From positions 1 through 64,000 of the forward strand of contig DAIQOK010000012.1 in assembly GCA_036787895.1 (NCBI GenBank): 64,000 nucleotides of DNA, written 5' to 3'. Source of the DNA: UBA7662 sp036787895 (lineage in GTDB: Bacteria > Bacteroidota > Bacteroidia > UBA7662). Both the position numbers and the translations under genes were made by a program. The notes below the pieces were generated by a model. The model was given only the letters and a program-made list of their open reading frames with translations, searched no databases and was not told the DNA's origin. Below are positions 43,421-52,265 of the stretch, piece by piece (position 1 is the stretch's first letter; every line of letters begins with the position of its first letter).

Positions 43421-43723
43421 TCAACCAATATAAAATGATTGGCCTACTCGGTCGATATGCTCCTTGATGGCTAGGTTCTTAAGTTGAGGATAGACAAGTA
43501 AATCGACAAAATAGGGTAGGCTGCTATCTTCAAATTCAGATCTGAGCTGCTTCATAATCTCGTTCGGCACATTATTCATCAGGGCTACATCAACATCGCT
43601 CCCTGACTTCCAATTTCCAATAGCTCGACTTCCAAAAATAAGCACCTCTTTTATTTCAGGATATTGCCTGAAAATAGTTTGAAAAACAGCTAATTCCCGC
43701 TCATTCAGACCGAAACTTTTCAT
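43421..43723 (-). CDS. MNT-type nucleotidyltransferase (antitoxin-like)
   Basis: 100 residues. The polymerase-beta-like signature is VLIFGSRAIGNWKSGSDVDVAL, reported here by its parts GSRAIG and SDVDVAL, with the two metal-binding Asp of the G-S-x10-D-x-D pattern. Such small proteins are partners of HEPN toxins in HEPN/MNT systems, where the MNT protein counteracts the HEPN RNase. The gene follows the HEPN gene by about 11 bases, but that partner is frameshifted. It begins nine bases from the inverted-repeat element. Confidence 0.88.
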   Translation of the reverse strand: MKSFGLNERELAVFQTIFRQYPEIKEVLIFGSRAIGNWKSGSDVDVALMNNVPNEIMKQLRSEFEDSSLPYFVDLLVYPQLKNLAIKEHIDRVGQSFYIG

Positions 43724-43734
43724 TAATTTATTAC

Positions 43735-44156
43735 TTAATCAATTAATTTGGCTTGACCATCGCCATACTCTTCCTTAAAGAAATGCCAAAGTTTGGCAAT
43801 CGCAGGTAACACTTGTTTCATGAACTGATCTTCCGTTTCTTCAAATTTGTTGCCATCGTAATCGTGCGACAGCTCATGGCGCAAATCCAAGCCATCAATT
43901 AATGCTTGTGCATAATCAATAAGACTGGCTTGTTGTGCTTGTCGAAACGTGTCTTTTGGAGATGGTTTAAACACAAAGCCTTTTCTTCCAGATAATCCTT
44001 CATGACTTTCCAGGATAAATCAATCGTAAACTCAAATCTTTGGATTAATCCATTTCTTTCCAATTCATTCAGGTTTTTCTGGTTCGCAGCTTCTATCAAG
44101 CGCTGATAGGCTTTATCAAAATTTTGAAAACGTTGTTTCCATCTGTCGTCTTTCAT
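43735..44156 (-). pseudogene. HEPN-domain toxin/HI0074-like gene, frameshifted
   Basis: The first half, from the ATG at 44156, reads DDRWKQRFQNFDKAYQRL and FEFTIDLSWKVMKDYLEEK. After about 43980 the sensible frame shifts by one: the second half reads FKPSPKDTFRQAQQASLIDY and GLDLRHELSHDY, including the R-x4-H active-site motif (RHELSH). Without the frame change the first half ends at 43899. A single missing base next to the AAAAGG run at about 43978-43984 explains both. Intact, the protein would be about 140 residues of the HI0074 family, partner of the MNT gene downstream. It may be inactivated, or an assembly error. Confidence 0.8.
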
Positions 44157-44189
44157 TGTCAATGATTGATGAACAAATAGCCAGCATGC

Positions 44190-44861
44190 TTAAGCATTCA
44201 GCCTTGCCAATAACGGCTCCGCAAATTTCACCGCTTTCCGCAGCCAATCTTCGTACAAATCGCGTGTTTCCCGGTGTGACAATGCCCAGTCGGGGCTTTC
44301 CTGGCGCAATCGGTTACCCAAAACATACAGCAAAATGCCCGCACTCACGCCTATGTTGTAGCTTTCGGTAAGTCCGGCCATAGGAATATGCACCCTGTAA
44401 TCGGCCAGGGCCTCAGCAGCAGGGGTTACGCCCACACTTTCGTTGCCAAAAACCAGGGCAATGGGCCGATCCAGTGGAAGTTCTTCGGGCGACAAACTAC
44501 CGGGTGCCGCCGAAGTGGTGACCAGGACAAAACCCCGGTCTTTCAAATCGGCATAACAGGCTGAACCAGTTTCCCATAGGCCCACATCGAGCCATTTACC
44601 AGCACCCCGGGCAATATTGCGGTTGTATTTCCAGGCAAATTTCTCCTGAATCAAATGTACTTCCTGTATACCAACACATTCAGCGGTACGCAAAACGCCA
44701 TTGGCATTTTCAGGATGGTAGAGATTTTCCAGGACCACACTTAGCTTGCGGGTACGCTGTGCCAATACCTCCTGCAAACGCTGCAGTCGGTCGGGACTGA
44801 GCTGTTGCTCGAGTAGCTGAATACGTACGTCCTGACTGGCCATTCCGCAAAGTAACGGCAT
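44190..44861 (-). CDS. trmH: SpoU/TrmH-family tRNA 2'-O-methyltransferase
   Basis: 223 residues. The three SpoU motifs are present: NLYHPENANGVLRTAE, ALVFGNESVGVTP and IPMAGLTESYNIGVSAG. These bind SAM in a trefoil knot, and length and order match TrmH, which methylates G18 of tRNAs. A start at 44843 would also fit family length. It faces prs across a 167-base spacer. The symbol is given from family resemblance; other SpoU members share the motifs. Confidence 0.85.
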   Translation of the reverse strand: MPLLCGMASQDVRIQLLEQQLSPDRLQRLQEVLAQRTRKLSVVLENLYHPENANGVLRTAECVGIQEVHLIQEKFAWKYNRNIARGAGKWLDVGLWETGSACYADLKDRGFVLVTTSAAPGSLSPEELPLDRPIALVFGNESVGVTPAAEALADYRVHIPMAGLTESYNIGVSAGILLYVLGNRLRQESPDWALSHRETRDLYEDWLRKAVKFAEPLLARLNA

Positions 44862-44995
44862 TTTATGGGCTCTCCCAGCCTTGAAAAGGCCACGTAATAA
44901 TTTTCATCGCCTTTAAGAAGCTGACGGTCAAACTAATCCTTCCTTCTTTTTCAGGCATTTCTAGTAGAGTCATAGCTTATTATCAGGCATTTCTC

Positions 44996-45003
44996 TATAT
45001 TTG
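44996..45003 (+). promoter_or_regulatory. -7 element upstream of prs
   Basis: TATATTTG matches the Bacteroidota -7 consensus and is identical in its first 10 bases to the tRNA-Val promoter (TATATTTGCA). The -33 position lacks an obvious TTG. Transcription would begin about 45008, leaving a ~20-base leader before the GTG start. Confidence 0.5.
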
Positions 45004-45028
45004 CACCTCGTTTTCAACAACAAACGGG

Positions 45029-46012
45029 GTGGAAAAAGTCGAAAACAACCATATTGCGCCGCATAAGTATCACGACACCAAGATTTTCAGTGGTGAAGCG
45101 ACGCGCTATTTATCCAAAAAAATAGCGGAGGCTTACGGCAAGCCATTGGGCGAAATGACTACGCTTCGCTTCAGCGACGGCGAATTCCAGCCGTGTATTG
45201 AAGAGTCGGTGCGAGGTTGCGACGTATTCCTCGTACAAAGTACTTTTGCGCCTTCCGATAATCTGCTCGAATTGTTGCTGATGATCGACGCCTGCAAACG
45301 TGCCTCTGCCCATTATATCACCGCAGTTGTACCGTATTTTGGACTGGCCCGTCAGGACCGCAAAGACAAACCCCGCGTAGCCATTGGTGCCCGTTTGGTC
45401 GCCGACATGCTCACTACCGCCGGTATTACCCGCGTTATGACCATGGACCTACACGCCCCGCAAATTCAGGGTTTCTTCAATGTGCCTGTCGATCACCTCG
45501 ATTCATCCACCATCTTCATCCCTTACATCAAGTCACTTCATCTCCCCAATCTCACCATTGCTGCTCCCGATATGGGCGCTGCTGCCCGTGCCAAGGTGTT
45601 TACCAAACATCTCGATTGTGATATGATTGTTTGTGATAAAACCCGAGCCAGAGCCAATGTGGTCGAAAAAATCACCATCATCGGTGATGTGACTGGCCGC
45701 GATGTGGTGATTGTTGATGATATCGTGGACACCGCCGGCACCATTTGTAAGGTGGCTGAGGAAATCATGAAAAATGGCGCCAATAGTGTTCGCGCCTTCT
45801 GTACCCACCCTGTACTTTCGGGTGCGGCCTACGAAAAAATTGAAAACTCCATGCTCACCGAGCTGGTCGTAACCGATACGCTGCCCTTACGTCGCGCCTC
45901 GGATAAAATCAAAGTTTTAAGCGTTGCCGATTTGTTTGCCAAGTCAATTCGCAGCGTGAAGGAGTTTAACTCCATCAGTCATTTATTTGAAATCACAGTA
46001 AAACAACAATAA
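45029..46012 (+). CDS. prs: Ribose-phosphate pyrophosphokinase
   Basis: 327 residues from a GTG start. The RFSDGEFQPCI segment, YFGLARQDRKDKPRVAIGAR (ATP-binding flag region) and the PRPP-binding loop VVIVDDIVDTAGT are all present. It makes PRPP for nucleotide, histidine and tryptophan synthesis. It is followed after nine bases by rplY and then pth, a common arrangement linking nucleotide supply with translation factors. Confidence 0.98.
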   Translation: MEKVENNHIAPHKYHDTKIFSGEATRYLSKKIAEAYGKPLGEMTTLRFSDGEFQPCIEESVRGCDVFLVQSTFAPSDNLLELLLMIDACKRASAHYITAVVPYFGLARQDRKDKPRVAIGARLVADMLTTAGITRVMTMDLHAPQIQGFFNVPVDHLDSSTIFIPYIKSLHLPNLTIAAPDMGAAARAKVFTKHLDCDMIVCDKTRARANVVEKITIIGDVTGRDVVIVDDIVDTAGTICKVAEEIMKNGANSVRAFCTHPVLSGAAYEKIENSMLTELVVTDTLPLRRASDKIKVLSVADLFAKSIRSVKEFNSISHLFEITVKQQ

Positions 46013-46021
46013 TCCTTAACA

Positions 46022-46591
46022 ATGAAATCTATCAATTTGAGCGGTTCCTCACGGGGGAACGTAGGGAAGTCGGATGCTAACCAGTTAAGGGCGGAGGGAA
46101 AAATCCCATGTGTATTGTACGGAGGTAATGAGCAAACCCATTTTTGGGCCTATGCTTATGATCTGAAGTCGGTACTCTATACGCCTGAGACTTTCAAAGT
46201 GAACATCGACATTGATGGCAAGAAGTACGATGCTATCGTACAGGAAGCCCAATTCCACCCACTTTCTGAAGGCATACTGCATGTCGACTTTTTGCAGCTT
46301 TTTGCCGACAAAGAAGTAAAACTTGAGCTTCCATTGGAGTTCGTAGGCTCGTCGCCCGGTGTTCGTGCCGGTGGTAAGTTTGCTGCCCGTATGCGTAAAC
46401 TCAAGGTAAAAGGTTTGCCCGGCAAACTGCCTGCAAGCATACAGGTCGACATCAACAATCTCGAGTTGGGCAAAGTAGTGCGTGTAAAAGACATCGCAGC
46501 TGCTGATTACAAAATTCTCGATGCACCAAACAATCCGGTTGCTGCTGTAACCATCCCACGTGCGTTGAAGAGCCAAATGTCGGCTGAATAA
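46022..46591 (+). CDS. rplY: 50S ribosomal protein L25 (CTC form)
   Basis: 189 residues, the long CTC/TL5 form: an N-terminal 5S rRNA-binding L25 domain (SGSSRGNVGKSDANQLRAEG, then IPCVLYGG) and a C-terminal beta-domain (about 95-185, with LPLEFVGSSPGVRAGGKF). It stabilises 5S rRNA in the large subunit. Six bases separate it from pth. Confidence 0.96.
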   Translation: MKSINLSGSSRGNVGKSDANQLRAEGKIPCVLYGGNEQTHFWAYAYDLKSVLYTPETFKVNIDIDGKKYDAIVQEAQFHPLSEGILHVDFLQLFADKEVKLELPLEFVGSSPGVRAGGKFAARMRKLKVKGLPGKLPASIQVDINNLELGKVVRVKDIAAADYKILDAPNNPVAAVTIPRALKSQMSAE

Positions 46592-46596
46592 ACATA

Positions 46597-47160
46597 ATGA
46601 AGTTCCTGATCGTTGGGTTGGGGAATATCGGCGACGAATATGTAGCCACCCGCCACAACATTGGTTTTATGGTATTGGATGCTCTGGCAATCGGAGCATC
46701 CAATATTGTTTTTAAGCAGGACCGTTACGCCTGGCGGGCGGAGCTGCGTTTTGCCGGCAGGACTTTCATACTCATCAAACCCACCACCTATATGAACCTG
46801 AGCGGTAAGGCGGTGCGCTATTGGCTCGAGCAAGAAAAGCTGAGCAAAGAAAATATGCTCGTCATTACCGACGATCTTTCCCTGCCTGCAGGTAAAATCC
46901 GGATACGCGCTCAGGGCAGTGCGGGCGGTCATAACGGCTTGAAGCATATCGAAGAAATATTGGGCACCAACGAATATCCCCGACTCCGCTTCGGCATCGG
47001 CAGTAATTTCGCAAAAGGCCAACAGGTGGACTACGTTTTAGGCAGGTTCTCCGCTGCTGAAATTCCTGATATCGAACAGGGCATACTAAAATCGATCGAA
47101 GCGGTGAAAAGTTTCGCCACCCGCGGTTTGGGCTTGACGATGACGGAGTTTAATAAATAA
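46597..47160 (+). CDS. pth: Peptidyl-tRNA hydrolase
   Basis: 187 residues. The N-terminal FLIVGLGNIGDEYVATRHNIG has the catalytic His20, followed by TYMNLSGKAV and SAGGHNGLKHIE, all family hallmarks. It releases tRNA from stalled peptidyl-tRNA. It ends the prs-rplY-pth unit. Confidence 0.97.
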   Translation: MKFLIVGLGNIGDEYVATRHNIGFMVLDALAIGASNIVFKQDRYAWRAELRFAGRTFILIKPTTYMNLSGKAVRYWLEQEKLSKENMLVITDDLSLPAGKIRIRAQGSAGGHNGLKHIEEILGTNEYPRLRFGIGSNFAKGQQVDYVLGRFSAAEIPDIEQGILKSIEAVKSFATRGLGLTMTEFNK

Positions 47161-47383
47161 GATTTTTAGCCACGCAACTGGGAGATTATTCGTTTTAGCG
47201 GATTATTGACCTAGAAAGGAGATTTTCGTGTTTTGAGTTGATATATCAAGCCGATGGTCGATAGTCGATTGCGCGGAAAGCCGAAAGACTGGCGTCTTCA
47301 GAAGGCATGTTGCGGAAAAAGCGATCACGGACCATCGACTATGGACAGCTCACGCTGGCCGGCATTCAGCCGGAAGTGCGAGT

Positions 47384-48133
47384 CTATTCCAGGAAAAACA
47401 CGATGGTGCTGACCACCCGGGCTTTTTGAAGATAAGGTTCTTTGGGTTTATCAACCATCTCTTCTTCGTGGTAATATTTCCCTGCTATGGTAATTTGCCC
47501 TTGCGATGCCGTTTTGATTTTACCCAATTTCGCCTGGGAATCGTTAGCAAACTGCTCTCCCGCAATGCGCGCATTTTTGGTACTTTCGGCAATAAGCTGA
47601 GGTTTTACCGTATTTAATTCTGGGAAGCTATAATTGGTATACAACCTGCAACTCAGGTTTTTACTCACCAAATCAATATTCAGCTTGTCTTTTTCGTCTT
47701 CGGTGTTTTCCACATCGGCCGACTTCACCGTGATGTTTTGGGTTACTGAATACCGATCAACTTTCACCTGCACTTCCTGGCCGTTGCGCCACTGACTTTC
47801 ATAATACCGCTGTCCATCGTATACATGCAGGCGATCAAACTTCACTGCCGTATCAGCATAACCGCTGCTACGCAAATGGGCCAAAACCGCCTCTTTTTTA
47901 GCCTCAGCTTGATTAAGCAGGTTTTGTACTTCATCGCCCGAAAACTTAAAACTCAATTCAATAACCGCGCTGCTGGCTTTGATATTCATTTCAGCCAGAC
48001 CTTTAACAGTCACCACCCTATCCTTGTCGCTAAAGGTTTTGAGGCCTTTGAAGATGAAAAAACCCAGCAAACTGAGGCCAATGAAGACCGCCAGGCTGAG
48101 TAAGGTGAATTTGGCAGAAGTTTGTTTTTCCAT
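47384..48133 (-). CDS. SIMPL (DUF541) domain protein
   Basis: 249 residues from the ATG at 48133. One N-terminal membrane segment (LLSLAVFIGLSLLGFFIF) anchors a periplasmic SIMPL domain: VVTVKGLAEMNIKASSAVIE at the start, the paired repeat YSVTQNITVKSADVEN in the middle and a final RVVSTIVFFLE strand. Family members are involved in envelope stress in some bacteria; the precise role is unknown. The upstream extension to 48211 adds a non-membrane, basic piece and was rejected. Confidence 0.85.
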   Translation of the reverse strand: MEKQTSAKFTLLSLAVFIGLSLLGFFIFKGLKTFSDKDRVVTVKGLAEMNIKASSAVIELSFKFSGDEVQNLLNQAEAKKEAVLAHLRSSGYADTAVKFDRLHVYDGQRYYESQWRNGQEVQVKVDRYSVTQNITVKSADVENTEDEKDKLNIDLVSKNLSCRLYTNYSFPELNTVKPQLIAESTKNARIAGEQFANDSQAKLGKIKTASQGQITIAGKYYHEEEMVDKPKEPYLQKARVVSTIVFFLE

Positions 48134-48278
48134 GGCGTTTGATTTAGGGTATAAATGTAGCTTTTCTGCTGCTGGTTGGGTTACTAAGATACGGCAGCTA
48201 ATTATTTTCAAGCCCGGCTAATGGGGGTTACCATTCGACGACGAAAAGCCATTTAGGGTTTGTAAGTCAGCTTAGAAA

Positions 48279-48848
48279 TCAGGACCTGTCGACCAGATAT
48301 GCCTGTTCAATCACCCCGCTGTTGAATACACGACTGCCAGATAATTGAAGTTTTGTGGGTGTATTTATGAAGAGGGGTAAACCTTGACCCAAAATGATGG
48401 GGTTCACGAACAACCAATAACCATCTATTAAATCGAGCTGCATCAAGCTGTGAGCGGCGGATGGACTGCCAAACAGCAATATTTCACCCTCCGGCCCTTG
48501 TTGTTTGATTTCCAGCAGCCGCTCCGCTATATTATTGCTGATGATGGTGGTATTCGGCAAATCGGCACCCGCGAGGCTGGTAGACAAAACTACCTTATGT
48601 GCCTGTTTGTACCAGGCCGCATGTTTCACCGTAAAGGGCGATGCGCCGGGCTGCTCAGCTGCTGTAGGCCAGTAAGCTTCCATCATGCCAAAGGTATTTC
48701 GACCATACAATGCCGAATCGCAGCGGTGAATGCGTTGGCCGACATGCGTAAATATTTCTTCATTGGCCGTGATCCAGTTCATTTCGCCTTTCGGCCCGGC
48801 TACGAAACCATCGAGGGAGATGTGCTGGAAGGAGATTAGTGTTTTCAT
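48279..48848 (-). CDS. Dihydrofolate-reductase-like protein (RibD C-terminal family), first copy
   Basis: 189 residues. KTLISFQHISLDGFVAGPKG begins the fold, with YGRNTFGMMEAYW in the middle and ILLFGSPSAAHSLMQLDLIDGYWLFVNP near the end (parts given here as GSPSAAHSLMQ and DGYWLFVNP). This group is related to the reductase domain of RibD rather than to housekeeping DHFR. A second, distinct member lies at 51501. It is the last gene before copy B of the inverted-repeat element. Confidence 0.85.
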   Translation of the reverse strand: MKTLISFQHISLDGFVAGPKGEMNWITANEEIFTHVGQRIHRCDSALYGRNTFGMMEAYWPTAAEQPGASPFTVKHAAWYKQAHKVVLSTSLAGADLPNTTIISNNIAERLLEIKQQGPEGEILLFGSPSAAHSLMQLDLIDGYWLFVNPIILGQGLPLFINTPTKLQLSGSRVFNSGVIEQAYLVDRS

Positions 48849-48932
48849 TGGGGGGGGGATTATTGGGGAAGACTTCAGTTGCCGTGTTCAATTTTAAGCA
48901 ATTTCAAAATTTCAGGAAGTTTTTTAAATTAT
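48849..48932. other. Short spacer between the DHFR-like gene and the inverted-repeat element
   Basis: AT-rich, no gene, with a run of G residues at 48850-48858 directly upstream of the DHFR-like gene that may be prone to slippage. Confidence 0.5.
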
Positions 48933-49176
48933 TTATGCTCATCCGCATGATAGCAAGTTGGAGAATTAATCACCCTTTTTGAGCAAATCCAGTGTTCAGA
49001 TGTGCATTTCTGCTACTAGTCATCTCGACTCAAATCATCGGCAAGCTCAGATTTGGCTCGATGCCCGTAAAGCCAATAAAAACCATGTTTCGACAAGCTC
49101 AACCAAGTCAACCAAACAAAAAATCTACCTGACTTAACCTATTCAAAGTTTACTTGTCATCTAGCGGATGAACATA
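48933..49176. mobile_element. ~245-bp inverted-repeat element, copy B
   Basis: The left end TATGCTCATCCGCATGATAG (from about 48934) and the right end (about 49152-49176), whose reverse complement reads ATATGTTCATCCGCTAGATG, are terminal inverted repeats matching copy A at 43166-43412. The core TCATCTCGACTCAAATC (49019-49035), GATTTGGCTCGATG (49050-49063) and TTTCGACAAGCTCAAC (49088-49103) is in the same order and spacing. No ORF. The spacer from 49177 to 49309 is AT-rich and gene-free. Confidence 0.7.
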
Positions 49177-49309
49177 TTTTCTTTTTTATTGGAGCGCAAA
49201 TCAAAATCAATTTTGGAATATCAGAGGCTTAAAAACCATATTTTCGATTTTAAATTCTGATTCGACGGTTTGTTTTATATTGCTGTGAAACATAATTGGA
49301 ATTCTAAAT

Positions 49310-49849
49310 TTAAATTTTTCTTTCAAATTTTTTAGTTTCTTCATTCAGAATGTAAACTTCAGGTCTACAATAACTACAGTCCTTGAAATAATATCCAAGA
49401 GAGTCTGGTGGATTAATTAGCAGCATTCTACTGTTTTTTTGAAATTCATATCCTCCGCTAGCTGGAGGGGAATCATATATTTTGCCATCTCTTCTGTCTA
49501 TTAGCAAACTTTGTTGGCAAGGAGAGCCACAGCCCCAGGTAGCAAGAGAGTAGTGTCCTGCGAAAAGAGCATTTTCGTTATTGTATGCATCTTTAATTAC
49601 GGTCCTGAATCTTTGTCCAAGTTTATGAGAATTTAAATCGATTTTCGCATTGGCATTTTCAATATTTACAATGAAATCAGCGTATGATATTGTAGATTCA
49701 AATTTTAATAAATCTGATTCATTTTCTGATAAAGTTGTACTAAGAGTATCATTTTTGTCGGTAGTATCCTTCTTATTCGAAATAGTTTTTTTTTCAATAC
49801 AAGAACTAAAAATTAAGAGTGTATATAGAAAATAAATGATTTTTTTCAT
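49310..49849 (-). CDS. Lipoprotein of unknown function
   Basis: 179 residues from the ATG at 49849 with a lipoprotein signal (IIYFLYTLLIFSSC). A Lys/Thr/Ser/Asp-rich linker precedes the mature domain, which includes FAGHYSLATWGCGSPCQQSL and ends with CSYCRPEVYIL; the Cys pairs suggest disulfide or metal binding. Family not recognised. AT-rich, in the accessory island. Confidence 0.7.
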   Translation of the reverse strand: MKKIIYFLYTLLIFSSCIEKKTISNKKDTTDKNDTLSTTLSENESDLLKFESTISYADFIVNIENANAKIDLNSHKLGQRFRTVIKDAYNNENALFAGHYSLATWGCGSPCQQSLLIDRRDGKIYDSPPASGGYEFQKNSRMLLINPPDSLGYYFKDCSYCRPEVYILNEETKKFERKI

Positions 49850-50028
49850 GATTTCATTGGTTTTAGTGGCTGATTTTGGCGACAGCAATTTTGGGGCAAT
49901 AGGAACTCCTAAAATGAGGCAAGTCCAAGGGAGAATGCCAACCTGACCGCAGCATGTTTGTCTGATGAAAGTTTACCCGTTTTGAAGCAATACGTTTGTT
50001 CTATGCTTAATTTCATAGTGTCATATGC

Positions 50029-51327
50029 CTAATGAAATATGTCAAATAATTTCCAATATACAAACAGACCGATGAGTAGGGTATAAGCAAAGTTGTTAGT
50101 TATGAGCAACCAATAGGCAAAGCCATGCCACTTTTTTTGTCGTAAGATTTTAACCGTTATAATTAATAGTGGAATAATAGCTAGGAGCAAAATAAATGGC
50201 AAATAGGAAGTCAAGGAGAGCAGGAGGGAGTGTCCGTTGTCATAAGGCGAAGGGAAATAAAAAATACCTTCATTTCGGAGTAGAACATAAGCATATACAC
50301 CCAAAGAAAAACTTAAGGCAGCTATTCCAAGTTTAAAATACTTGTAATTATCCTGCGCTGTTCTTAGGAATTCTTTCAGATAAAACACGGCAGAAAAAGA
50401 GAATAAGCAAATACAAACAAACATGAAAACAAAAATGGTTTGGTTGTTTTGTGGTGTTTTGTAGTCAAGAAACTTTTGATAGTTTTTATTGTCGGGAAAT
50501 AAAGTTGCAAAGTAGTAGGCATGGTCTTCTTTTGCCCATTCTTCTTTCAAATTAAAAGTTATTCGTTTGCTGAAATCGTGAAAAAAATACAGATGAATTA
50601 GTCCTGCATCAAGGTCGTAAATGTTTGTATAAAGTGTACCATCTCCAATTTTTGCCCTGTTCACACTCATTGTGTCGGCTAAATCGGTGCAAAAGGAAAG
50701 GTTTGTATCTAAATTTTTATTTTTTAGAAAGGCCAGGCCTTTTTGGTAACGCTCCACTTTTAGCTTGCTTAAATCTTTGGTGTCGCAAATGCTGAAATTG
50801 GCTAAGACAAATTGGCTGTCGTTGCCACAAGTCATTTTACTGGCTTCTACAACCAAATATTTTCCTGCCTTGTCAATAAACAATAACATGGCACCATTAA
50901 AAAGTGGACTACCGTTCAGGACGTGTAAATTCAGCGCTGCAAGCAAGGCATATACTTCATCTACCGTTTTGCAGCTTTGCAATATGGTTTTTAGCTAGGC
51001 GTAGACAAAATCTTGTTTATTCGGGTCTTTTTCGGGGAAGTTGGATTTGTGCGGCATTGTAAATGCATCAAACGTAAGTCCGTACTCATTCATTCCTCCA
51101 TCGGGGTGTTGTTTGCGTGCATAACCTACACATACAACCCCAAATTTGTCTTTGGTGCCGCGCTCAAACCAAATTTTTGCGTCTCGTCCCCAACTGTCTT
51201 CATTATTCCCAACCATGGTTTTCCCGTTCGCTGTTATTTTATACATACTGCACGGAAAAGCATTATCAAAACACAAAACGGCTATTAGTGTCAATACAGC
51301 GATTTTCAGAAATTTTATTGCGCTCAT
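50029..51327 (-). pseudogene. Ntn hydrolase / linear amide C-N hydrolase gene with in-frame TAG
   Basis: One frame runs from the ATG at 51327 to 50029 and is interrupted only by TAG at 50995-50997. The first part has a signal peptide and then CSMYKITANGKTMVGNNEDS, where the Cys after cleavage would be the nucleophile of a choloylglycine-hydrolase-like enzyme, and HPDGGMNEYGLTFDAFT. After the TAG the same frame continues (VDEVYALLAALNLHVLNGSP), then four C-terminal membrane segments. The 432-codon whole is consistent with one enzyme bound to the membrane. The amber codon separates the nucleophile from most of the domain, so the gene is probably inactive. Confidence 0.75.
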
Positions 51328-51390
51328 GCTGCCTTAGATCTCTTGCATTAAGTTAATTGTTTTTTATCCGCTGTATTTTGTTCCAAAAGT

Positions 51391-51427
51391 GAAAATAGCG
51401 GAGGTTCATCATCCGACCTCTATTTTC
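51391..51427. repeat. Hairpin upstream of the Ntn hydrolase remnant
   Basis: GAAAATA at 51391-51397 pairs with TATTTTC (51421-51427) and GAGGT pairs with ACCTC next to it, with a loop of about 12 bases. It lies between two minus-strand genes and lacks a T-run on either side, so it could be a regulatory or processing hairpin rather than a terminator. Confidence 0.5.
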
Positions 51428-51500
51428 AGTAGCAAGGACTAAACGTCAAAAGCGGTTCGGGCTTATGTGCCTAGGATAAATTATACCTCCATGTTTGTAG

Positions 51501-52052
51501 TTATTTTCTTAGCGGTTCGTAATAAAGGATTATGGCGCCGTTGGCAAATATTTTTGTCTTCGTGAGTTGAAGCATGGTCCGTTCTTTTACGTTGTCGAAC
51601 AATGGCGAGCCTTTAACGGCAACTACCGGTTGAATGCATAGTTGGTATTCATCTATTAGATTTAAGTTCATCAGTTGCATGATTAAACTCCTGCTACCGA
51701 CAAATATGTCCTTCCCGGCTTCTTGTTTTAATGTACTTACGAGCTCTTCCAATGGACTGCTTGCCAATTTCGCACTGTCCCAATCGGTGGTAGGAAGGGA
51801 ATGAGAAAAAACAATTTTTTGAATTTTGTCTATGGCTCTTGCGAAGTTGTCGGCTGTTTCGTCGCCCGAGGGATTGGTTAACAGCGTTTGCCAGTATTGC
51901 ATGAGCTGGTAAGTTTTCCTGCCATAAAGAATAAGGTCAGCACTGTTTAACAGCTCAGCGTAGTGTTGGTGGATTTCATGGTCGGCCAGTCCTTCGGTAT
52001 GGTCATAAACGCCGTCGATGGTAATGTTTGTTGCTGCAATTACTTTTCTCAT
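51501..52052 (-). CDS. Dihydrofolate-reductase-like protein (RibD C-terminal family), second copy
   Basis: 183 residues. RKVIAATNITIDGVYDHTEG is the fold's start, followed by LILYGRKTYQLMQYWQ and IFVGSRSLIMQLMNLNLIDE. It is paralogous to but clearly different from the member at 48279 (here DGVYDHTEG, there DGFVAGPKG). The physiological substrate of this group is generally unknown. It lies in the island with all neighbours on the minus strand. Confidence 0.86.
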   Translation of the reverse strand: MRKVIAATNITIDGVYDHTEGLADHEIHQHYAELLNSADLILYGRKTYQLMQYWQTLLTNPSGDETADNFARAIDKIQKIVFSHSLPTTDWDSAKLASSPLEELVSTLKQEAGKDIFVGSRSLIMQLMNLNLIDEYQLCIQPVVAVKGSPLFDNVKERTMLQLTKTKIFANGAIILYYEPLRK

Positions 52053-52265
52053 GTTTGATGTTTGCTGGTAATTTTTACTGTTTGATTTTTGAGGGCGTGA
52101 TGGGTGTTGAGTGGTGGGTTTGGTTGAAATCTAAGTTTTAGTTACCCTAAGGTGCTCATTTCGGGGAGTTTTATGGTCAATCGAATCTAATCATAGAATG
52201 AATGCCTACCTAGGATTGATCCACATCAGCGTCTCTTGCGGTAAACGACAATTGACGAGTCGCAA

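Noticed and set aside
44190..44861. Assignment of the SpoU-type gene to rlmB
   Set aside because: Length and lack of an N-terminal substrate domain fit the TrmH branch better, although the two share the catalytic motifs.
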